NCBI GenBank assembly: GCA_023053575.1
Contig: JAKZAP010000021.1
Span: forward strand, 1,695,790 to 1,759,789
Direction of reading: 5' to 3'
Length of the DNA stretch: 64,000 bases
Source of the DNA: Branchinecta lynchi
Taxonomy: Eukaryota > Arthropoda > Branchiopoda > Anostraca > Branchinectidae
Shown here: positions 1 to 9,760 of the stretch, piece by piece
Layout: each line of letters opens with the position of its first letter
Numbering within the stretch: the first letter of the stretch is position 1
Notes under the pieces: generated by a model
What the model saw: only the letters and a program-made list of their open reading frames with translations
Database searches by the model: none
What the model was told of the DNA's origin: nothing
Translations under genes and position numbers: made by a program

Positions 1-930
1 ACAAACTTGGGCCTTCCTGCTTCACAATGGTCATCAACGCTTTGATCATCAAGTTCATGGAAAGGCTCAAGTTTGCAGAGGATTTGACCCTCCCATCCTC
101 CGGTCAGTAAACGACGTACCTGATAAATACCCTGTCAGAGAGGCATTTGAGACTCTTTGCAATGAGGCTTAGCAACTGAAACTGACAGTCAGCTCAGAAA
201 AAAGTACGCTCATCAGATTCAACTTTCTGAAACAAGATGTACCTCCTACCGATGATGTCCTCGGTTCGAGCAAAACCATCAATATCCTGGGACTTCATCT
301 AGACGAGGTACTAAGCATGGAGATGCATGTGTCAAAATAATCTCGAAAACATCGTATCTACTCAAGTTTTTGCAAAACACGATGGTTCAACATCCCCAAG
401 GACGCAATGGTAACATGCTATACAACATTCATTAGACCTGCCACCGAGTACGCCTGCGCAGTTTGGCATCCTATGCTATCTCAGAACCAGAGTTCAAGGC
501 TAGAGTCTCTACAAAAACGAGCCTGTAAGATAATGCACGGACTATCTTATTTGTCATACGAGGATAGCGTCAGATTTGGCACCAGGTGTCTTAAATCTGA
601 GCACCATCGTGACATCCTGCCGGAATGCGCCCCCCTTCCTAGCAATCGAACACGTCGTGCCGAAAAAAGGGACTCGATCCACTCCTTCAACCACCACCGA
701 CAAAATCAAGCCAACTCTACACAAAGTCGTTCGTGCCATATTTCATCCGTCATCACAAGTCACAACCTGAAAATAGAAGGAAAAGAAAACAATGAAGCGT
801 TTTAACGAGATACGAATTAATTGTATATACTAAGTGTTATTTTTATGTATTTCATGACGCGTATAATTGTTGACCTCCGGGGTTATTTTTTTTCCCGTGT
901 GTAAAGATATTGGGCAAATAAAAATGGTTC
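1..930 (+). pseudogene. LINE reverse-transcriptase C-terminus, decayed
   Basis: The + strand encodes the thumb/C-terminal part of a non-LTR retrotransposon reverse transcriptase. The segment reading FIRPATEYACAVWHP, then SRLESLQKRACKIMHG and a SYEDSVRFG block, is the usual CR1/RTE-like pattern in which a 'leading to thumb' region precedes the 3' end. Upstream, the segment LTVSSEKSTLIRFNF with a 'NILGLHLDE' block fits the preceding palm/thumb strand but is broken by stops near 170 and 340. The frame is open only from about 341 to 805. An AATAAA at about 917-922 may mark the 3' end. The element is truncated by the window edge. Exact clade is not resolved. Confidence 0.8.
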
Positions 931-1099
931 AGATTCTAAATATGATCTTCAGTCTTCTTTGGCTGAAAGAATACTTACGTTCTCAAAGTTGTTAAACTTT
1001 CATAGTCATTTGGAGTGTCCAAACAGAATAATAATAATATTCAAAACATGGACGGATAATTCAGTTTCTTTCTTAAAGGACCTATCTTACTAACAATAC

Positions 1100-1380
1100 T
1101 AATGCAACCTACTTCCATAATTACTCCATATATTTCTATACCCGGATACCCCAATTTCGTATGGTACATTCTAACCCCTCTTACAAAATCACGCTGAGTT
1201 TCTCACTTGCCAAGCTGTTGATGGTTGTCTGCGAGAAGTTTTTCCATCAGAAAAATCGGTTATGTAAATTGTTTCCCTGTTTCCGGTACAAGTCAACGGG
1301 TTTCGGAAAAGGCTTAAAACAGCCAAAACCTTGGGTTATTTGTTGAAAGCACAGCATAGTTTAAAGTATTCAAATATTTT
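1100..1380 (+). repeat. Dispersed repeat, empty-site paralogue of the 42.0/43.5 kb locus
   Basis: This stretch shares blocks with 42005-42061 and 43519-43800: GCAACCTACTTCC, a CCGGATAC/CCCAATTTC junction, AGTCAACGGG and a TTGGGTTATTT/TGGGTAATTTTTGAAAGCA tail. In the 42-kb copy a 1.46-kb composite insertion interrupts the junction. Here the junction is intact. No coding capacity is recognised, although an open frame of 61 codons runs through it. Nothing recognisable was found in 930-1100 or 1380-1620. Confidence 0.6.
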
Positions 1381-1622
1381 AAAATAATGTAAGTTGAAGA
1401 GTAAATAGTACGAGGGGTCCTATAAAGTCAAAAGAAAGTTGAAGCCTTCGGCTAATTAATGTCAACATCCTTCATTTGTCATTTCCATTTGGCAGCAGTA
1501 AAATGTAATGACAAATTCGCAATAGTGGTAGTAATCTGGAGTTGTAACCTTAAAACAAAGTTTTTGCATTTACCCCGTGTGTTCATTGTTCATTATGTCC
1601 AAGAAATAGTTTTTTTTTCCAG

Positions 1623-1814
1623 GGTTAAAGAATGGTTACTACTGCGAGCGGTGTCAGAAGAGTTTCAAAGCCAAAAGTGACTTGGAGAGACACAAGGGCA
1701 CTATCTACTGCATTTGTAGATGTGTTGAGTGTCAGATTTCATTCCACAATGAAGAATACTTGAAAAACCACATGGAAACTGAGCATCGGCCGCTGTCTGA
1801 GCTGAAAAAAACTC
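1623..1814 (+). CDS. C2H2 zinc-finger exon (internal exon of a C2H2/THAP gene)
   Basis: A long pyrimidine tract ending in TTTCCAG precedes the exon and CTC|GTAAGT follows it. In the frame starting TTA at 1625 it encodes GLKNGYYCERCQKSFKAKSD followed by LERHKG, then CRCVECQISFHNEEYLKNHM and ETEH. The first is a C-x2-C finger with only one clear histidine (a C2HC-like or degenerate finger). The second is a canonical C-x2-C-x12-H-x4-H finger. Both boundaries are phase 1, and the next recognised exon at 7147 starts with the two bases needed to complete the codon, so both probably belong to one gene. Upstream exons were not found; a start codon is not visible. A nuclear DNA-binding role is inferred from the domain type only. 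Confidence 0.75.
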
Positions 1815-3306
1815 GTAAGTATTTAGGGGAGATGGGACAATAGTCGCGTTTTTTACATATCGACTGGCGATTGGGACTTGTTCCCGGGTTCATCCAGTTG
1901 ATCGTTTTGTGTCGCTTGATAGGGGAGCGAGAACAAGCCTTCGAAAAACGGTCTAAATTAGTCATCCCCCCTTCCATCCACACAACTCTTCCCTCGGCAG
2001 TCTCTGAAACTGCTGCAGTACTGGCGCTTCCTGAGGTGTAAATTACGTTTTTGGGTCCACATGTTTCAGTTTTTAAAATTTGGCTCCAAGTTTGACTGGA
2101 CCTCCAAGAAAAAGGTGCATCGGATCGGCTGTTGACTTTGTTCCCAGTCGATGTCCAGTCAAGCGACAAAAAACGGATCGACTGGACCTCCAGTCGACAG
2201 TCGATTGCAAAAAACGGCAACTTTCGTTACAAGCGATCGCAAAAAACGCGACTATGGTACCTCTGTGAAGAAAACTTAATTCCGCATGAATGACGGACGA
2301 TGCGTCATCTATCAGTAATGATACGTGTGTTTTCCCGAAGAAATCCACAAATATTTTTACCAGAGATTTTGACCAATTCATTGGAAGGTAATGAATTTTT
2401 TTTGTCTGAAGCAGTTTTTCTTGGCTACAAAACTGTGCTCAGTGGTTTACCTGTATTGACATCTAGTGATACAAAAATGAATCTTTCTGGAAAGTTGTCC
2501 GCCCGGGTACTCTGGGACACGTGTTCCTGGGTACCCTGGGACACCTTTTGTCCATTGTGTCCCAGGGTACCTTCAAGGGAATTGTGCAAACTTCCTGAAA
2601 CGGAAACTCCGTAGTTGGAAATTGATATTTCCAGAGCCATACGACTAAGCCTGCGTGACAACAGAAGAAATCGCCTTAAATCTATCAAGACCAAAACTTA
2701 GTGGGGTCGTAGAAGGTCATGTGAAAGTCGTGACTTTCGATGTCGACCTTTTGCTATACCTTGTTGGATAAATGGTGCTACAGGCTTTGTCTTATCTTCA
2801 TTTTTTTTGTAAAGTCGACAACCGGCTTGTTAGAAATGAAATTTAGCCAAAAAGGGCACTTTAGCCCAAGTACCCTTAAAGGACACCTGAACAATGAAAC
2901 CATACTTGAAAACACCATGGAGAATTCATTTACAGACATGGACACGGAGAGCATTCTTCTCCTGAGCGTGACGTTTTCAAAATAGGGATGATTGTTTCCG
3001 GAGGTTTGCACATGCAGACTCCAAGACAAAAAGCGCAATTCAGTCAAATCTTGGACAGCGCTTATCATAGCTTGGAAACGGTATTTCGTAGGGTTAGGAA
3101 AATTGTCAGTACCAAAAAGACTAATCAAGTAAATAATCTGCTAAAAATCTGGAAGAAAGCTCAGTCAATTCCACTTATTTGAGTACCAACATAAATCAAT
3201 GTGGCCAGAGGGTTCCACGGATATCTGACATGCACTAGAACACATCTCCCCTACTATCCCTGACGTGTATTCCAAAGGTCTGTTTCAAGTCTCGTACACT
3301 GTTTAT
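1815..3306. other. Intron sequence with short unexplained ORFs and a hairpin
   Basis: This is the 5' part of the 5.3-kb intron between the zinc-finger and THAP exons. Around 2090-2215 there are near-repeats of CAGTCGA and GGACCTCCA motifs. A 15-bp inverted repeat sits at 2530-2571 (separate entry). Open frames at 2740-2985 and 2988-3182 match no family I recognise; the second could be a retroelement tail but shows no diagnostic motif. Confidence 0.4.
2530..2571. repeat. Perfect 15-bp inverted repeat (hairpin)
   Basis: GGTACCCTGGGACAC at 2530-2544 and its exact reverse complement at 2557-2571 are separated by 12 bases. A related unit, GGTACTCTGGGACAC, lies just upstream at about 2506-2520, so one arm is also tandemly repeated. 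No flanking TSD was recognised. Confidence 0.85.
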
Positions 3307-3525
3307 ATAGAATGAATGAATGAACTTTATTACCCGTAAAGTGTTAAACACAAAATACGGAGTATTATGAAAGAAACAAAACGATAAATAACTAAAAAAC
3401 AACAACAAACAAACTAAACAAAACAACATGAACTATCTAACCAGCATCAATAACAAAGAATATCCACAGAGGGTCGTAAGGGTGAATCAGGTTAATCGTC
3501 TTTTTACACAGGTCATCACTCGAAG
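3307..3525 (-). repeat. LINE-type 3' end with (ATTC)n tail, copy 1
   Basis: Read on the - strand this ends ...ACTTTACGGGTAATAAAGTT followed by ATTC repeats, typical of a non-LTR element 3' end with a microsatellite tail. It is about 85-90% similar by eye to 60893-61103 in the same orientation. It carries no ORF. A short G-tract relic of the hAT-like MITE family follows at about 3641-3690. Confidence 0.75.
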
Positions 3526-3991
3526 TTTGAATCCGTTGATAGGCGAGAAGGTCCTCCATTTAGCTTTTCTGGGTGAGCGCCCAGTTGAGCTGAATTTTCG
3601 TAGTCGGGCGCTCGAAGTTTTAACCTTTTTCTTTCTTCGAGGGGGGGGGGGGGGGGGTACCACCACCACCCCATAGCGACGCCCCTCGATACTTCCCAGA
3701 CCGTAAATTTTTCTCCCGTCGAAATGCGGCGACCGGAAGTTTTAATGAAACTAGAACATTAGATTGTTCGTTACTAGGCCAATCGGTCTGTAGGGACCCA
3801 CAAATTCGGAAACTATATCTTCTCCACAAAGCTGAATGGAGTATTGATTACAGTGTGGCAAGACTTGCTGATTTTGTACCTTTTCTGGATTTTCTCGTCG
3901 GACCAGAGTTCGAAAAGAATCCGGTGAAGACTGGAAGTTTGGTTGAGCTACGAATTTCTTTATGAAGTTGCTGGGTTTGAAGACGTGGAGA

Positions 3992-4273
3992 CAGAGGGGT
4001 TACTAGCCAAAATGTTTGGGGGGGGGGGGAGCAAGGTATTTACCGACTGGCTGGTCATTTTTACCGACTGTTTTTGCAGATAAAAACAAGTGTCATTGAG
4101 GATAAACGACTGTGTTGACGAAAAATCGGCTGATCTTAAGAAAAGCTACTATCTTTAAGAAAAAAATCGACTGTTTTACGAGAAACCGCTGCGCTTTATT
4201 TTTTACCGACTGGCCGACAATATTCGGGGAGGGGGTGGCCCCCCCCCCTCTCCCCCTAGTCGTGACGCCCCTG
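3992..4273 (+). mobile_element. hAT-like MITE, family M1, copy 1
   Basis: It starts CAGAGGGGTTACTAGCC and ends GTGACGCCCCTG, forming imperfect terminal inverted repeats. The interior alternates ACCGACTG and AAAAATCGACTG motifs between a G-run and a C-run. The flanking 8-mers, CGTGGAGA and GATGGAGA, look like a worn 8-bp target duplication. Two better preserved copies in this window have perfect 8-bp TSDs. It has no coding capacity. Confidence 0.75.
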
Positions 4274-4786
4274 GATGGAGAGACAGGACAATCTTTTCTC
4301 TGGATCTTTTTCTCGGTCTTGTTCAGCTTAGTGCGATAGGACCATGGTATCCGGAGATCGGCAACAGCAATACTGTTGATGGCTAACTCTCCAGAATCGC
4401 CGTGTACCTAGCGAAGAACCAGAAACGTTATTGATTGGTTTACATACGATTGTGGCCAGTTTTGAGAATCTGTTTGGGTGACTTCTTGTTCTTCCCTAGG
4501 TCGCTTCCCTAGGCGTGTTTCGGACTTAATCATAGCCTGTAGAGTATCTGCGCTCAGTAATGGTCGTTCCTTTCTCCGGTAGAATTGGTATTGACAGGAG
4601 CGAGGAATTCGAACCGAAATCTTGGTTTGGTTCTTCTTTAACTGCCCTCTGTCCTTAGCCCCATTCTGGAAGCTGTAGTTTACAGACAAGTCGTAGTTTG
4701 TAGAGACTACCCGGCAGAGGCATCACGTATGGGGGGCAGGGTGGGGACGCCCCCCCCCCCCCCCCAATGTTGTCGGCCAGTTGGTA
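4274..4786. other. Intron sequence, partial MITE remnant
   Basis: No gene is recognised. A G-tract followed by a C-tract at 4731-4766, next to GCAGAGGCATCACGTA, resembles the ends of the M1 MITE family joined with most of the interior missing. Confidence 0.4.
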
Positions 4787-6552
4787 AAACAAGAGCTGAA
4801 AGCTCATATGGCACTTGCGAGAATAGGCAAAATTTTGGCGGGAGTTTTTTGTTTAGGAGTTTTGTATATATAATATTATTTTATTATACACTAGTAAGTA
4901 AAAAGTACTGTAAAAGGCATTTCTAGAACTCCTCTTCTTCGTTGGGCGGTTCAATGGTCTTCAATATGGTTTCGACATTTATATCAAGTACGTTTCTTCT
5001 TTGAACTGTTGCTGCGTAATTTCCAGTTTCGAGGAGACGGACCTCTGCTTCGTCTAGGGTTTCGCCTGCTAGTAGCTAGAAGGTATCGTTTGATAAAAAG
5101 TACTTTTTGACCTTGCGGTGAAGATACGCACTTTAAGGGAGCTTTTACCTCATTTGTAAGCAAAACCCTTGAGGCAAAAATGGTAATGTGCATGAGGATC
5201 ATGAAAATGCATACTTTGCTTAAAAGTATTTTTCTTAATTTGCGGTCATGATTGGTAAGGAATTGTTGGATTTGGAAAGTGGCGATGTCTAAGCCAATCT
5301 TGTCGAATTTCTAATATTCCAGCCAAGTTTCATCGTCCTAGCACATCTGGAAGTACATTTACTCGCGATCACGTCACGTATGGTCACGTATTCCCCCCCC
5401 CCAGTTCTTGTCCGATCCGGTCCGGACATGAAAAAGAATACCAGAGACATGTCCTCTGTTCAGTTAAAAAATTTCACTCAAATCCGATCACCCGTTCCAA
5501 AGTTACGCATGACTCAGTATTCGGGATTCCCCCTTCCTCTACTTCCCCACGACTATCGGATCGAGTAAATTTTTATTTACAAGTCAGTTTGATAGGGTCC
5601 CTGATACGCCTCCCAAGTTTCGTCGTGAAAATCCCCAGAACCGCCATCACCGGAATTCCGTGAAACACCCCTCTCCCCCCCAAGTGTCCGAATCCGGTCC
5701 AAATGTGTAAAGACTTATCTGGAGCAGATGCTTGTTATTCCCAGCAAGTTTCACTCCGATCCCTCCATTCTAACCGTTTCTCGGGATTTCCGGCCCCCCC
5801 CCCCAACTCCTCCATAGCTGTCGAATCCAGTTTGGACTTCAAATGTAACATCAGAGATATGTCATTTATTTAGGTATTAAGTTTCATTTCAATCCGATCA
5901 CCCGTTCGAAAGTTACACACCACTCAATTTTTCGGATTCCCCCACCCTCCACTCTCCCCCCAGATGGTCGGATCGGATCGTGAAACTGATTATTTCCAGG
6001 TTGGTTTGGTCGGGTCCCTGATACGCCTGCCAAGTTTCATCATCCTAGCACCCCCTAATCTATATCAACCCCTACTAAGGTTCAACAACATATTATACCA
6101 ACCCCTTCGACCGTCGATTGCTCTAGCTCTCTCCGAACGAATTTAAGCAAAGAATGACTCATCCACGCGCAGGGGTAGGGTTTTAAAACTAGAAAAAGTG
6201 TTTCAAGAGATTTCGGGTGTCCCCCTCCAGCCCCCCCCCCCCCCCAGTTATCGGATCCGATCCGAATTTGACAGTGAACATCCAAGGCACTTGTTCTTTC
6301 ACGCCCGATTATCCGTTCCAAAGTTATGAATGTTACTAATTTCCGGATTCCCCATCTTGGCACTCCCCCATTGATGGTCGGATCGGGGGAAGTGATTATT
6401 TCCAAGTTAATCCGGTTGGGTCCCTGATATGCGTGCCAAGTTTTATCGGCCTAGGTCATGTGTGCCCAAACTAGCAAAATGCGGACAGACCGACAGACAG
6501 ACAGACATTACGATCGCTATATGGCACTTGAGTAAGCTCAAGTGCCATACAA
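4787..6552 (+). repeat. R1 modular repeat element, copy a
   Basis: The left end carries a small hairpin (CAAGAGCTGAAAGCTC) followed by ATATGGCACTTG. The right end carries the hairpin ATGGCACTTG-agtaagct-CAAGTGCCAT at 6521-6549, preceded by GACAGACAGACAGACATTAC. The interior repeats, about every 100 bp, a CAAGTTTCATC motif followed by GGATC-rich and C-tract modules such as GATCACCCGTTCGAAAGTTA. There is no long ORF. Open frames inside it arise from the repeated modules. Related copies lie near 13.2, 29.3, 38.7, 51.0 and 54.8 kb. Confidence 0.85.
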
Positions 6553-6557
6553 AAACG

Positions 6558-6899
6558 AGTCGGCATGTAGTGAGGCGATTTTTCGTAAAAACAGTCGATT
6601 ATTGTCTTGGAAACGGGCGATTTTTCTTCAAAAACGTCAGCTTCTCGTAAAAATCGTCGATTTTTTCTTAAATCCAGTCGGTTTTTCTTAAAATTAGTAA
6701 CTTTTTCGTCAAAACAGTCGTTTTTTCATTAAAACAGTCGGTACAAACGACCAATCAGTCGGTAAATATATTAAATATTCTTTGAGCCCAAGCTGACTTT
6801 GAAACATTTATTCAAACAAGGTTTTCAACGGATACGTCAGCTACGGTAAATATATTGCCCCCCCCCCCCCCCCAAACATTTTGGCTAGATCGCCTCTGC
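6558..6899 (-). mobile_element. hAT-like MITE, family M1, copy 2, interrupted
   Basis: The right boundary GGCTAGATCGCCTCTG is the reverse complement of the M1 start. The interior shows the family's AAAACAGTCG and TTTTTCGTAAAA repeats. The far end is lost against the R1 element. The copy is interrupted at 6773-6843 by a 71-bp Penelope-type terminal fragment. Confidence 0.75.
6773..6843 (-). mobile_element. 71-bp Penelope-like terminal fragment with 13-bp TSD
   Basis: The 71 bases are, on the - strand, the same as the right-hand end of the element at 42087-43350 (TAGCTGACGTATCCGTTG ... GGGCTCAAAGAATATTT). The flanks CGGTAAATATATT at 6760-6772 and 6844-6856 are identical, so this is an insertion with a 13-bp target duplication rather than a chance relic. 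It is 5'-truncated, as expected for target-primed reverse transcription. Confidence 0.9.
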
Positions 6900-7146
6900 T
6901 AGCAGGTGACTAGGCTCATGTTTAGGAAAGTGTGAAGGAACATCTTACCACTCAACTCTTTAGCGACTAATAAACTAACTCACATATTCCAAAACTTAAA
7001 CAACACAAGAGCGATGAGGACTCGAAGAACGTTCAATTCAGCGACGTATTCAAAATATGGATAAGACGGTCAGCTACCATTCCACCTTCGACAGACTCTT
7101 TCACACGACTGGCCGATAAGAATCCTTACTTTTTTTTTATTTTCAG

Positions 7147-7553
7147 TAAAAGAAGACGATAAGAAAACTCCAGCGAAATCAGCGCCTAAACCATCAACCA
7201 AACAATCGGTGCAGAAAGCTCCAGCCAAACCGATTGCTGAGAAACCCACCACGATTAAACCACGTCCTGTAGATATGGCAAAAGCTCCGAGAAAGTGTTG
7301 TGTCATAAGCTGCCTAAAAATCCGAGGGAACGCGAAATATCTGTGTACGTTCCCGAAGGAACCGGAATTGGCAATAAAATGGGAGGAAAGGATTGAAAAA
7401 TCGAACAAGAAGCCTCTGACCCCTCTTGATGTGTATGTGTGCTCAAAGCACTTTAGAGAAGAACTATACATGGGCAGTGGACTCCTAAAGCCGGGCAGTT
7501 TGCCGTCAATTTTTTCGGACCCGAAAAAAAAGTTAAAAACAGATGGGGATTAA
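7147..7553 (+). CDS. THAP zinc-finger terminal exon
   Basis: A pyrimidine-rich acceptor ending TTTTCAG precedes the exon, which runs to a TAA at 7551-7553. The first two bases complete a codon begun at 1814. After a Lys/Pro/Ala-rich linker of about 40 residues comes a THAP-type C2CH module. KCCVISC supplies the first two cysteines, the core has TFPKEP and a KWEERI segment at the usual Trp position, VCSKHF supplies the C-x2-H pair, and LKPGSLPSIF stands in for the AVPTIF box. THAP modules bind DNA specifically, and many derive from P-element transposases. The module is close to the C-terminus, which is less usual than an N-terminal position. Function beyond DNA binding is unknown. I see no canonical AATAAA just downstream. 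Confidence 0.85.
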
Positions 7554-8400
7554 AATGATCTTTGTTGTGAAAATTGTAAACTCGCTGAACTATGCGAGGA
7601 AAGTGACGTGATTGTAAAGATGCTTCGTGGTTTTAAAGTGATTAAGATTATAAAGGTGTTTTGCTTCGAGTTGTGTTTGGCAACTTATTCAAACGGATTC
7701 TCACTGTCTTGATTATTTTTGTCCAGTGGAAAAAAAAAATCTGCCAGATTTTAGAGATCCTACTAGATTTTTATTTTTCAAAAAAATATCAATGATCTGA
7801 AGCAAGTAAACGTCTCGTTCAAAAGTATGTTCAAACGGATTCTTTCGTTGCAGAAACAAGATCGGCAACATTTCACTGTTCCTAATAATTTTAATGATAA
7901 TAATAATAATAATAGATTTATTGCCCGTCATAATGCACAAACGTACAAAAAGATGGAGTAGTTAAATGAGGAAGAAGAAAAAACAAGAAAGAAAGGATTG
8001 AAAGAAAAGAACATTACTGTCAACAAAAATTATGGAAAGAACACACGAAACTTAAAAAGAAAACCACACATACTGACAGAATTTACACCGAGTAAAGCAT
8101 CTGCTGAGCTGCATTAAATGTTTGCAAGAAAATATCAAACCTAGTTTGATCCGACAACAAGTAAGCATCTGGTAAACTTGTTCAATGGTTTCTTTCAGGC
8201 TAGAAAAAATGAGCCGGATGTGTCTATTAAAAAAAAAATGTCGGTTTCTGAAGTTTCTGTCCAAAAAATTGTAGTAAATGGGAACAAAATTCTATGCAGT
8301 TAGGACAGAATATACGACTGGCCAAAAAACACAGCACCAGCAGGCTCAAGAAATATTAACGGTATAAGCTAGTTAAGAGAGAGAGAGAAATATATAGATT
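7554..8400. other. Intergenic, with an (ATT)n-tailed 3' end
   Basis: After the THAP stop there is no recognised gene. AATAATAATAATAATAG at about 7895-7915 next to ATTTATTGCCCGTCAT looks like the 3' tail of a - strand LINE or SINE. The segment at 8255-8320 and a second at 8745-8795 share TTGTAGTAAATGG and ATGCAGTTAGGACA, a local duplication. Confidence 0.45.
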
Positions 8401-8403
8401 TAT

Positions 8404-8770
8404 TTAGAGAACATCATAGCTAACAGCTAGTTTGCGTTGCTTCACTATGCTAAATAACAACTGACACAAAAAAAGGGAAAAGATCACTCGGCTTTGTTTA
8501 GCAAATCCGTAAAAAAAAGGTACAAACGAATTTGCGTGGCGGTTCGTTCGCGAAGCTACTGGGACCAGTGTCTCGATGCTGGGATTTAGAGAGAAGAAAC
8601 TTCCCAAACCTCAGGATAATCTGCTCGCATCTTTGGGCCAACGTGGGGAGGTCGAGTTTAACAAGCGCTTCACCATAAGATAGTTGTCGATCGCCAATAA
8701 TAATGAACACGGCTCGCTTTAGCACCGACTGGCGAAGTTCCTGTCCAGAAAGTTGTAGTAAATGGAACAA
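8404..8770 (-). pseudogene. LINE reverse-transcriptase C-terminal fragment
   Basis: The - strand reads SVLKRAVFIIIGDRQLSYGE, then ALVKLDLPTLAQRCEQI, matching the common LINE ending in which an 'iQkRAlriI' block is followed by 'SYeeaL..lglptLaeRR'. A second frame continues with RHANSFVPFFYG, the usual 'RtkRyrnSFIP' end. A frameshift separates the two. A GA-rich stretch at about 8377-8392 flanks the 3' side. Confidence 0.8.
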
Positions 8771-9005
8771 GATTCCATGCAGTTAGGACACTTCAAGGAG
8801 TATTTGCTAAATCAGGAACCGAGCATTGATCATGTCCTAGTAAGAACGAATATTCCATTCTATGGGACTGCCGTTGGTTTACAACAGAGTGGCCATGACT
8901 GAGATTATGCTCTGAAAGACCCCTACACTGTTACGTCTGCGAACCATCCATACATTACCCCGTTACTGACCACACGTTACGCATGCGCAGATAATGCATA
9001 TATAA

Positions 9006-9254
9006 AGCGTGTTCCACCCTACTACCCGTAGTTGCCACGCATGACGTCACGAATTCTGCCGTTTTGGCGTCAAGGCTGGAACGCTTTTTTCTGTTTTCAC
9101 CAAAATATCGTGCCAGGGGCTAAACCGACCAATCACATCACAGAGATTCGTAGTTACTATGCTCCCGAGCGTGGTAAGCAAGTAGTTACTATTAATAGCT
9201 ATTTCCAGAAGGTTGGAACAGTCAGCGTAGTAACTTTTCACGAGGTTGGAACGA
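9006..9254 (+). mobile_element. MITE family M2, copy A (3'-truncated)
   Basis: It starts AAGCGTGTTCCACCCTACT and continues with CGCATGACGTCACGAATTCT, shared with two 305-bp copies at 28556-28860 and 53632-53936. The right TIR is missing; the copy breaks off after GAGGTTGGAACGAAA. An ORF through it is a by-product. Confidence 0.8.
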
Positions 9255-9465
9255 AATTGATGGCTATCTCTCCTTTCCGGTGCAAAATTTCCGGCCTTTC
9301 AGAGTAGCTAGCGGAAGAAAGGCAGAAGTGGTGTCAATGCTACTCCTAAAGATCGCGGTGATTGATTGACACAGGATTTGAGTCGTACGGGCAGACTTAA
9401 TCGTTCTTCCTGATGATCACTGTCGTGTTTTCGACTTAGTCATATAGAGTACTGGAACTAATAGT
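9255..9465 (+). repeat. Repeat R7, copy without internal MITE
   Basis: The sequence from GATGGCTATCTCTCC to TAGTCATATAGAGTA matches the two halves flanking MITE copy C at about 53604-53631 and 53940-54090. It therefore shows the uninterrupted target. No coding function is recognised. Confidence 0.75.
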
Positions 9466-9647
9466 TACTATTGTTAGAAGGTTAGAAGGTTTGCTTCGGA
9501 GAAGCATAATCCGTTATACCAAATTCTACGCCCTTCCACACACGAGAAATGTGCCGAACGTATGCTGGGCATGTGTGTAGCGTAAGCCGTACATTAGTGT
9601 GCCACACATTTTGGAGTGTCTGTCACCGAAGCAGAATTGTTAGCCAC

Positions 9648-9691
9648 AGCCACATTTGTTTTTGGGGGTAGCCACATTTGTTTTTGGGGGT
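9648..9691 (+). repeat. 22-bp tandem duplication
   Basis: Two exact head-to-tail copies of a 22-base unit that starts AGCCACATTTG and ends TTTTTGGGGGT, next to the R2 element end. Confidence 0.9.
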
Positions 9692-9760
9692 AATTTCACA
9701 TGTCTGGAAATAAAAGTTGAATCCAGATATATAAATAGAACTTCAGGGTGACCTTTAGGA

